Assembly: GCA_900544305.1 (NCBI GenBank)
Contig: UQUV01000063.1
Coordinates: 1-10,696 of the forward strand
From: an uncultured Porphyromonadaceae bacterium
GTDB taxonomy: Bacteria; Bacteroidota; Bacteroidia; Bacteroidales; Muribaculaceae
Length of the DNA: 10,696 bases
Direction of reading: 5' to 3'
Part shown: positions 5,932 to 10,696 of the stretch, one piece after another
Layout: each line of letters begins with the position of its first letter
Position numbering within the stretch: the first letter of the stretch is position 1
Position numbers and translations under genes: made by a program
The notes under the pieces: model-generated
Database searches by the model: none
What the model saw: only the letters and a program-made list of their open reading frames with translations
Told to the model about the DNA's origin: nothing

Positions 5932-6950
5932 TAGTGAGCCGCTTCAAACTCGTCGAGGAAGCGTACGTCGTTTTCCGAGAACATGCGGAGGTCCTTCACG
6001 CGGTATTTCAGGTTGGTGATACGTTCAACACCCATACCGAGTGCGTAGCCTGAATATACCTTGCTGTCGATTCCGCAGGCTTCGAGTACGTTCGGGTCAA
6101 CCATACCGCAGCCGAGGATTTCCACCCAACCGGTATGTTTGCAGAAGTTACAGCCCTTGCCGCCGCAGAGGTGGCAGGAAATGTCCATTTCAGCCGACGG
6201 TTCAGTGAACGGGAAGTACGACGGACGGAGACGGATTTGAGTTTCCGGTCCGAACATTTCGCGGGCGAAGTAGAGAAGAGTCTGCTTCAAGTCGGCAAAC
6301 GAGATGTTCTTGTCGATGTAAAGTCCTTCAATCTGATGGAAGAAGCAGTGTGCGCGGGCAGAGATTGCCTCGTTGCGGTACACACGTCCCGGGCAGATGA
6401 TGCGGATAGGCGGCTGTGTAGTCGTCATGACGCGCGACTGTACGGAAGAAGTGTGCGTACGGAGCAATACGTCCGGGTTACGTTGTATGAAGAACGTGTC
6501 CTGCATGTCGCGGGCAGGATGGTCGTCGGCAAAATTCAGAGAAGAGAACACGTGCCAGTCGTCTTCAATTTCCGGTCCTTCGGCAATTGTGAAGCCCAGA
6601 CGTGAGAAAATATCAATGATTTCGTTGCGCACCAAAGAAATCGGGTGGCGCTTGCCGAGCGGAGCCGGAGCGGCAGTACGAGTCAAGTCGATGGCACTGT
6701 CTTCGCTTTGGCTGTTTTCAATGGCTTCGCGGAGCGCGTTGATTTTTTCAGTGGCAAGTGTTTTCAGTTCGTTCAGTTTTTGGCCGATTTCTTTCTTCTG
6801 TTCGTTTGGAACATTACGGAAATCGTTGAAAAGCGAAGAAACTTCACCTTTCTTGCTGAGATATTTTATGCGCAGAGCTTCAACCTCGTCCTTGGTTGCT
6901 GCATTCAGCGCTTCGATTACGCCCTTCAGGCTATTAATTTTCTCTAACAT
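5931..6950 (-). CDS. pheS: Phenylalanine--tRNA ligase alpha subunit
   Basis: PheS is the catalytic subunit of the alpha2-beta2 enzyme that charges tRNA-Phe. The 339-residue product is full length. It has an N-terminal coiled coil (about 1-90) that binds tRNA, then the class II catalytic domain with LRTHTSSVQ (163-171), RVYRNE (189-194), the HCFFHQIEG motif 2 region (201-209), FPFTEPS (246-252) and motif 3 GYALGMGVERITNLKY (301-316). An insertion with Cys259-x2-Cys262-x4-Cys267-x2-Cys270 looks like a small metal-binding knuckle, as found in many PheS proteins of this and other phyla. The pheT gene for the beta subunit is not adjacent, which is usual in Bacteroidota. A good promoter lies within the repeat just upstream, with an expected leader of about 20 bases. 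Confidence 0.97.
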   Translation of the reverse strand: MLEKINSLKGVIEALNAATKDEVEALRIKYLSKKGEVSSLFNDFRNVPNEQKKEIGQKLNELKTLATEKINALREAIENSQSEDSAIDLTRTAAPAPLGKRHPISLVRNEIIDIFSRLGFTIAEGPEIEDDWHVFSSLNFADDHPARDMQDTFFIQRNPDVLLRTHTSSVQSRVMTTTQPPIRIICPGRVYRNEAISARAHCFFHQIEGLYIDKNISFADLKQTLLYFAREMFGPETQIRLRPSYFPFTEPSAEMDISCHLCGGKGCNFCKHTGWVEILGCGMVDPNVLEACGIDSKVYSGYALGMGVERITNLKYRVKDLRMFSENDVRFLDEFEAAH

Positions 6951-6974
6951 TTCTCTTTATTAATATTTTGAATG

Positions 6975-7005
6975 CAAAGATAGTGCAAGCCGAGCGAAAA
7001 ACAAA
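6975..7005 (-). promoter_or_regulatory. pheS promoter, built into the first repeat unit
   Basis: On the minus strand a TTTG (7002-7005) and a perfect -7 box TATCTTTG (6975-6982) are separated by 19 bases, the canonical Bacteroidota spacing. The -7 box is formed by the AAAGATA end of the first palindromic repeat plus one adjoining C. Transcription would begin near 6968, giving a leader of about 18-20 bases for pheS. The -33 TTTG lies in a tandem 10-base duplication (ACAAAATGAA twice, 7001-7020), so a second TTTG exists 10 bases farther out. Confidence 0.7.
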
Positions 7006-7072
7006 ATGAAACAAAATGAATGTAATTCAAATTTTGTTTCGAAAGGTTTTTCCGAGGCGCAGCCTGTCTTCT
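6976..7072. repeat. Palindromic intergenic repeat, unit 1
   Basis: This unit begins with AAAGATAGTGCAAG and ends with CCGAGGCGCAGCCTGTCTTC. The outer ends are near-inverted (AAGATAG against CTGTCTT, one mismatch). Its interior holds a perfect 10-base stem, GAAACAAAAT (7008-7017) against ATTTTGTTTC (7031-7040). The left 23 bases are identical to those of unit 2. Repeats with these ends are, from memory, common between genes in Bacteroides and Prevotella genomes and resemble REP or MITE elements. Confidence 0.75.
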
Positions 7073-7074
7073 AT

Positions 7075-7146
7075 AAAGATAGTGCAAGCCGAGCGAAGAA
7101 AAAAGAGCTTGCTCAATTTTTTCATCCGAGGCGCCAGCAATCTTCT
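7075..7146. repeat. Palindromic intergenic repeat, unit 2
   Basis: The unit starts two bases after unit 1. Its left 23 bases (7075-7097) are identical to 6976-6998. The interior GAAAAAAGAGC-TT-GCTC...TTTTTTC folds into an A/T stem capped by AGC/GCT. The right end reads CCGAGGCGCCAGCAATCTTC, parallel to the end of unit 1 with small changes. It is 72 bases long, against 97 for unit 1; the difference is in the AT-rich centre. Confidence 0.75.
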
Positions 7147-7148
7147 GA

Positions 7149-7220
7149 AAAGATAGTGCAAATCGAAACAAAATCAAATAAGCTTGCTTAATTTGTTTTG
7201 TGAGATGCCGCCTATCTTCT
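7149..7220. repeat. Palindromic intergenic repeat, unit 3
   Basis: This more diverged copy has the left end AAAGATAGTGCAAATCGA and the right end GATGCCGCCTATCTTCT. Its outer inverted repeat AAGATAG/CTATCTT is perfect over 7 bases. The interior AAAATCAAATAAGC (7170-7183) pairs with GCTTAATTTGTTTT (7186-7199) apart from one mismatch and one shifted base. It starts two bases after unit 2, so the three units form a head-to-tail tandem array. Confidence 0.75.
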
Positions 7221-7377
7221 GTTTTCAGCTTGTTGTTGGTGTCGTTAGGTTGTATTGCGTTAGCCAGTCTTCCCATAAGGTAGGGGAAGTGGCCGTAGGC
7301 CGAAGGGGTATGTAACGTTGTCATTGGCTGAAAAATGTCCGTAGTCGGGATCTGCAAACTTGAAAACTGCGTTTTCG
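7221..7377. other. Gene-free stretch between the repeats and the tilS promoter
   Basis: I see no credible gene here. It contains small inverted repeats: CTTCCC/GGGAAG (7269-7274 and 7284-7289), GGCC-GTA-GGCC (7291-7301) and GAAAAC-TGC-GTTTTC (7362-7376). The last one lies directly before the -33 box of tilS and could be a regulatory site. A minus-strand frame through this stretch runs on into the repeats and looks non-coding. Confidence 0.4.
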
Positions 7378-7409
7378 TTTGTCTTTGCGCTCACCTTTCC
7401 ATATCTTTG
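7378..7409 (+). promoter_or_regulatory. tilS promoter, predicted to give a nearly leaderless mRNA
   Basis: TTTG (7378-7381) and TATCTTTG (7402-7409) are separated by 20 bases, a full match to the Bacteroidota -33/-7 consensus. The expected start of transcription is about 4-8 bases after the -7 box. That falls at or next to the ATG at 7415. Confidence 0.7.
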
Positions 7410-7414
7410 TAAAT

Positions 7415-8749
7415 ATGATAAGCGAATTTGCCAAACGGATTAGTGCGTTTATATCGGCACATGGATTGTTCACGCCTGACGATCGTGTACTCGTGACGTT
7501 AAGCGGCGGAGCCGATTCCGTTGCGTTGCTGCGTGTGCTGTTGGAGTTGGGATACGACTGTGTGGCGGCGCACTGCAATTTTCACTTGCGTGGTGAGGAG
7601 TCGATGCGCGACGAGCGTTTTGTGCGTGCCCTTTGCGACAGGCTTGGTGTGCAGGCTACGTTTGTCGACTTTGATGTCGACAGCTATGTGGCGGACCGCA
7701 AAATGTCCGTCGAAATGGCTTGCCGCGAGTTGCGTTATCGTTGGTTTGAGCAAATGAGGGTGGAGTTTGGCTGTCGGGTGATTGCCGTGGCTCACCATGC
7801 CGACGACAGTGCCGAAACGTTTTTCCTTAATTTGCTGCGCGGTACCGGACTGGCCGGTTTGACCGGAATCAAGCCCCGGAACGGTGCGATTGTCCGCCCG
7901 ATGCTATGCGTAGGGCGGCAGGATGTGGAAGCTTATCTTGCACAGCTTCCGCAGGATTATGTGACCGACAGCACAAATCTCGAAAGCGAATACCGTCGCA
8001 ATAAAATCCGAAATATTATCCTTCCGGCTTTGCGTGAATGCTTCCCGGGAAGCGATGCCGCTTTGTCGGCTACGATGGCGAATTTGTCGGGCGACTGGTT
8101 GTTGCTTCAGGAACTTGTAGGGGATTACCGTCGCCGTGCCGTTACGGAATCCGATGGGGTAGTGCGTATCGACAAGGCTGTCGTGGCACAGTCGGCACAT
8201 CCGGAAACGCTGCTCCACGAGTTGCTTGCTCCCTATGGCTACAATCCGACGCAAACGTCTGCTTTGTGGAAATCGGCAGCGACGGTCGGAGCCGTGTTTG
8301 AGTCGGCCGACTATCTGCTCGAAGTGGGGCGGGAACAATTCGTGCTGATGCCGCACGACGGTTTGCAGAACGATGAAACATTTGTGTTCCGCCTTGACGA
8401 CCGTACTACGCTTCCGCCGTTTCTCGAGGTGGAGATTGTGGAGCGAACGCCGGATTTTAAGTTTGTGGCTGATGGAAATTTTGCCTATTTCGACAGCGAA
8501 ATTCTTGGCCATGAACTGACTTTGCGCCATTGGCGGCAGGGCGACCGCTTCCGTCCGTTTGGCATGAAAGGCAGCAAAAAGTTGAGCGATTATTTCAACG
8601 ACAACAAATTTTCCCTGCTCGACAAACGCCGCGCGTGGCTACTCTGTGCATCCGACACCATCCTCTGGCTCGTCGGCCACCGCGCCGCCGACGCCTTCCG
8701 CGTCACCCCCACAACCCTCCGGGTCGTAGTACTGAAATACCGCCCGTAG
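7415..8749 (+). CDS. tilS: tRNA(Ile)-lysidine synthetase
   Basis: TilS converts the wobble cytidine of tRNA-Ile(CAU) to lysidine using ATP and lysine, an essential step for reading AUA. The 444-residue product has the P-loop-like ATP pyrophosphatase motif SGGADS at 30-35, AAHCNFHLRGEES (51-63) and HHADDSAET (127-135), the last followed by LLRGTGLAGLTGI. It then has a middle substrate-binding region and the TilS C-terminal domain with LRHWRQGDRFRPFGMKGSKK near residues 370-390 and a VGHR segment near the end. I chose the ATG at 7415. A TTG 36 bases upstream would precede the -7 box, and the next in-frame Met falls after the ATP motif. It is the only plus-strand gene in the window and converges on the wecA-like gene. 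Confidence 0.96.
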   Translation: MISEFAKRISAFISAHGLFTPDDRVLVTLSGGADSVALLRVLLELGYDCVAAHCNFHLRGEESMRDERFVRALCDRLGVQATFVDFDVDSYVADRKMSVEMACRELRYRWFEQMRVEFGCRVIAVAHHADDSAETFFLNLLRGTGLAGLTGIKPRNGAIVRPMLCVGRQDVEAYLAQLPQDYVTDSTNLESEYRRNKIRNIILPALRECFPGSDAALSATMANLSGDWLLLQELVGDYRRRAVTESDGVVRIDKAVVAQSAHPETLLHELLAPYGYNPTQTSALWKSAATVGAVFESADYLLEVGREQFVLMPHDGLQNDETFVFRLDDRTTLPPFLEVEIVERTPDFKFVADGNFAYFDSEILGHELTLRHWRQGDRFRPFGMKGSKKLSDYFNDNKFSLLDKRRAWLLCASDTILWLVGHRAADAFRVTPTTLRVVVLKYRP

Positions 8750-8790
8750 CCGCCCACCAGTCCGAATCGCTGTTCCCCCAAATAAAAAAA

Positions 8791-8808
8791 GCCCCGCATC
8801 CGCGAGGC
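8791..8808. terminator. Bidirectional intrinsic terminator between tilS and the WecA-like gene
   Basis: GCCCCGC (8791-8797) and GCGAGGC (8802-8808) form a 7-base stem with one mismatch and a 4-base ATCC loop. On the plus strand it is followed by TTTT (8809-8812), serving tilS. On the minus strand it is followed by a run of seven T's (complement of 8784-8790), serving the WecA-like gene. It sits between the two convergent stop codons. Confidence 0.85.
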
Positions 8809-8847
8809 TTTTCCGTTGTATAGTTATTGTTCGTTGGATTTCTGTAC

Positions 8848-9954
8848 TTAACATTGTTTTTGCTTGGCCTTAATTCGTTTTGACAACCAGATATTGGCAA
8901 TTGTCCATGCTAATACGTCAATGAGCAGAAGCAAGTTGATGTTGATGTATTTTGTAAGGAAAAGGTTGCCGAATGTGAAAACGATGGCGAAACTTACAAT
9001 TGTTACCATTGCCGGGCGCTGTTTCATTCCGATGGCCAGAAGTTTGTGGTGAATGTGGCTTTTGTCCGGTTGGAAAGGGTTCATTTTCTGTTTTATGCGG
9101 TGAATGAAAACCCTAACAACATCAAAACACGGAATGATAAGTGGGGAAAATGCTAAAGCAAACGGATCGTAGTTGTCGATGTAAGTTTCGTGTGAGTTAT
9201 AGAGTTTGATGGCTAATATACAGATGATGATGCCGATTGTCAAACTGCCGGTGTCGCCCATGAATATTTTACGACCCTTTTCAGCGTTGCCAAATACGTT
9301 ATAGTAGAAAAAGGGAACAAGCACGCCGAATGTAGCGATGGCAAACAGGACAAATCCGTATTGCTGTGACAGGAAAAATGAGTATCCGTATGACAACAGC
9401 GCTACGCTGCTCAAACCGGATGCCAGTCCGTCAATGCCGTCGATGAGGTTGATGGCATTGATGATGAATACTACTACAAGTACGGTAAACGGATAGCCTA
9501 TCCATTTAGGTAGTTCATAAATGCCAAATAAACCATGAAAATTGTCAATCCAAAGCCCTCCTGCAATTAAAAGGAGGCTACAGATGATTTGTATAACAAA
9601 TTTTGCGCGATATTTTACGCCAATCAGGTCATCGGCCATTCCGACGAGATAGAGCATCATGATGGCACAATATGAATAGGCCAGTGTTTTTGCGTTGCGT
9701 TCAAGCACTTCAATTATTTCGGTGTGTCCAAGTGATAACGAAATACCTAATGTTAAGGCTATTGAAATAAATATAACAGGCTTGAAAGCTATACCTCCTA
9801 AGCGGGGTACGGCGCAAGTGTGAATTTTTCTTTCATCTGGTACGTCAAAAAGTTTTTTCCGAAATGCAACAAGTAGGATTTTAGGGATTAGAAATCCTGC
9901 TAAAAAAACACTTACCAAAAATACAAAAAGCACAATTGAAATCCAGTGTAACAT
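8848..9954 (-). CDS. WecA/MraY-family undecaprenyl-phosphate sugar-1-phosphate transferase
   Basis: This enzyme transfers a sugar-1-phosphate (often GlcNAc-1-P) from a UDP-sugar to undecaprenyl phosphate at the inner membrane, the first step of many surface polysaccharides. The 368-residue protein has about 11 membrane segments and all the family motifs. These are VPDERKIHTCAVPRLGG (38-54), the metal-binding Asp108-Asp109 in GMADDLIGV, NLIDGIDGLASG (169-180), the catalytic FMGDTGSL (231-238) and HIHH (300-303) in the DKSHIHHKL loop. The HIHH motif is typical of WecA-like enzymes acting on GlcNAc-type substrates rather than MraY. I do not assign wecA as a symbol because several paralogs usually exist in Bacteroidota. 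It starts 28 bases after the UpxY-like gene and ends before a terminator, so the two form one unit. Confidence 0.92.
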   Translation of the reverse strand: MLHWISIVLFVFLVSVFLAGFLIPKILLVAFRKKLFDVPDERKIHTCAVPRLGGIAFKPVIFISIALTLGISLSLGHTEIIEVLERNAKTLAYSYCAIMMLYLVGMADDLIGVKYRAKFVIQIICSLLLIAGGLWIDNFHGLFGIYELPKWIGYPFTVLVVVFIINAINLIDGIDGLASGLSSVALLSYGYSFFLSQQYGFVLFAIATFGVLVPFFYYNVFGNAEKGRKIFMGDTGSLTIGIIICILAIKLYNSHETYIDNYDPFALAFSPLIIPCFDVVRVFIHRIKQKMNPFQPDKSHIHHKLLAIGMKQRPAMVTIVSFAIVFTFGNLFLTKYININLLLLIDVLAWTIANIWLSKRIKAKQKQC

Positions 9955-9982
9955 AGTGGGCTAAATGTAATGTTAGTTATTA

Positions 9983-10510
9983 TTATATAATTTGAATATG
10001 GTTAGGGTTAATTTCAGAAACCACAACAGCCACAATATCGGGCAAGATAATGGCTAGGTTCTTTTTGCTTTTATCTTGGGTTGGCAAAAGAATTCCTTCA
10101 ATCCCATTAAAAACTCCCTCGGTAATTCTAACTTGTGTTCCATTTGAAATGTCAATTTCTGCAGGAGATAAGTAGTTTATTGGGTTCTGTGGGTTATTAT
10201 AAATTGTGATAAATTGCAGCATGGTTTGTTCTGAAACGGTGATAGGAATATCTTTTCCGTTTTCGGGTTTTGTTAGGTGCTGCAGAATTGGAATTTGCCG
10301 TTTTATTTCTTTGATTATGGTTTGTGTTGATTTGACGAATATTAAATTCGGAATTGCAGGTGTATTTTTTGGTATATTGCTGTCACTTGTTATTTTTTGA
10401 CACATCGGTAAAAATGCTTCAATATTGCAGTGTTGTAATAAAATTTGTGTTTCCAACTCTTTACCAACGGGAACACTCATCGCAAACCAAACCTCATTGT
10501 TTTTAGTCAT
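9983..10510 (-). CDS. UpxY-type transcription antiterminator (NusG paralog)
   Basis: UpxY proteins are specialised NusG paralogs that prevent early termination in the long leaders of Bacteroides capsule operons. The 175-residue protein begins with VWFAMSVPVGKE (7-18), the typical start of an NGN domain. It continues with IEAFLPM (30-36), PNLIFVKST (54-62), the INYLSPAEI segment (111-119) and a KOW motif around GTQVRITEGVFNGIEGILL (124-142). The domain order and size fit UpxY (about 170-180 residues) and not housekeeping NusG, which is longer in the linker and lies beside ribosomal protein genes. It is followed at once by the WecA-like gene. Only these two genes follow its promoter before a terminator, so it is a reduced or orphan polysaccharide regulator. 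Its target operon may lie elsewhere. Confidence 0.88.
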   Translation of the reverse strand: MTKNNEVWFAMSVPVGKELETQILLQHCNIEAFLPMCQKITSDSNIPKNTPAIPNLIFVKSTQTIIKEIKRQIPILQHLTKPENGKDIPITVSEQTMLQFITIYNNPQNPINYLSPAEIDISNGTQVRITEGVFNGIEGILLPTQDKSKKNLAIILPDIVAVVVSEINPNHIQII

Positions 10511-10518
10511 AATATAAA

Positions 10519-10563
10519 TTATTGCAAATCATTGATTCCGTACAACAACTTGAATGTGTTCAT
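10519..10563 (-). CDS. Possible 14-codon leader ORF upstream of the UpxY-like gene
   Basis: The minus strand carries ATG and TAA bounding a 14-residue frame, MNTFKLLYGINDLQ, whose stop lies 8 bases before the upxY start codon. The tight spacing resembles a translationally coupled upstream ORF or leader peptide. There is no run of a single amino acid to suggest classic attenuation. A frame this short can arise by chance, and no codon evidence can support it, so it is offered only as a candidate. Confidence 0.3.
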   Translation of the reverse strand: MNTFKLLYGINDLQ

Positions 10564-10589
10564 AATTAATTAGTTATCTCGTAGGATGT

Positions 10590-10622
10590 TAAATGTACAA
10601 AAAAACTTTTACGCGCGACAAA
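10590..10622 (-). promoter_or_regulatory. Probable promoter of the UpxY-like operon
   Basis: On the minus strand a TTTG (10619-10622) is followed after 21 bases by TACATTTA (10590-10597), which matches the -7 consensus TAnnTTTG except for the last base. Transcription would start near 10583, giving a leader of about 70 bases that includes the 14-codon ORF. I see no pair of inverted repeats around it, so there is no sign within the window of promoter inversion. Confidence 0.45.
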
Positions 10623-10662
10623 AATAGCGTTTTATTTTTAGACAATAGTTCGTTAAAAATTA

Positions 10663-10684
10663 GCCAAGCCTAAGCGGCTCTGGC
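10663..10684 (-). terminator. Intrinsic terminator for a gene entering from the right
   Basis: On the minus strand GCCA-(G)-AGCC pairs with GGCTTGGC over 8 bases with one bulged G and a 5-base loop. It is followed by TAATTTTTAA, a moderate U-tract. It would end transcription from a minus-strand gene beyond base 10696 and so insulates the UpxY-like operon. Confidence 0.55.
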
Positions 10685-10696
10685 AGTAAATAAAAT

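Noticed and set aside
6976..7220. CRISPR-like array
   Set aside because: There are only three units of 72-97 bases with 2-base spacers and variable AT-rich centres. There are no regular unique spacers and no cas genes.
6944..7357. A 137-codon minus-strand frame covering the gap upstream of pheS
   Set aside because: It runs through all three palindromic repeat units, so its residues reflect repeat DNA. It also overlaps the start of pheS and has no family resemblance I can recognise.
7379..7414. A TTG start giving TilS 12 extra residues
   Set aside because: It lies upstream of the consensus -7 box, so it would not be in the predicted mRNA, and TilS proteins begin close to the chosen ATG.
10511..10696. 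Invertible capsule promoter of the B. fragilis type
   Set aside because: No pair of inverted repeats flanks the promoter within the window and no recombinase gene is nearby. A GTTCGT sequence near 10648 is a single copy.

Overview
The window reads as a Bacteroidota (Bacteroidales, Bacteroides/Prevotella-like) chromosome segment. The signs are a DUF4491-type protein, a UpxY-type NusG paralog, a pheS gene with no pheT beside it, near-absence of Shine-Dalgarno sequences, promoters of the TTTG-N19/21-TAnnTTTG type, and an intergenic repeat family ending in AAGATAG/CTATCTT. I cannot place it at genus level from sequence alone.

Layout. (1) Bases 1-2280: an AT-rich accessory block on the minus strand. 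In transcription order it holds a HipB-like XRE regulator, a DUF6946-like protein with a PD-(D/E)XK-type D...ExK motif, and an unrecognised 277-residue protein. A promoter and a palindromic operator candidate lie upstream of the XRE gene. (2) Bases 2476-5845: a compact minus-strand gene run of nth (endonuclease III), a TRIC/UPF0126 membrane protein, a GtrA-family flippase-like protein, an ArnT-like GT-C membrane glycosyltransferase and DUF4491. Gaps are 7-12 bases and the last pair overlaps by 4 bases. (3) Bases 5931-6950: pheS, separated from nth by a terminator-like hairpin. (4) Bases 6951-7414: a gene-free stretch with three tandem palindromic repeat units. The pheS promoter is built into the first unit, and the tilS promoter lies at the other end. 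(5) Bases 7415-8749: tilS, the only plus-strand gene, probably read from a leaderless or nearly leaderless mRNA. (6) Bases 8848-10563: a minus-strand transcription unit with a possible 14-codon leader ORF, a upxY-like antiterminator gene and a WecA/MraY-like initiating glycosyltransferase. It is bounded by a terminator on each side.

How the parts relate. PheS and TilS serve translation (Phe-tRNA charging and tRNA-Ile lysidine), and Nth serves base-excision repair; these are core genes. GtrA plus the GT-C enzyme suggest lipid-linked sugar transfer at the envelope, and UpxY plus the WecA-like enzyme suggest the start of surface polysaccharide synthesis. No other polysaccharide genes are visible in the UpxY unit. 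The most speculative and most interesting part is the XRE/DUF6946-like/unknown trio, which has the form of a small regulator-effector cassette (defence or toxin-antitoxin-like). Its function is not established by the sequence.
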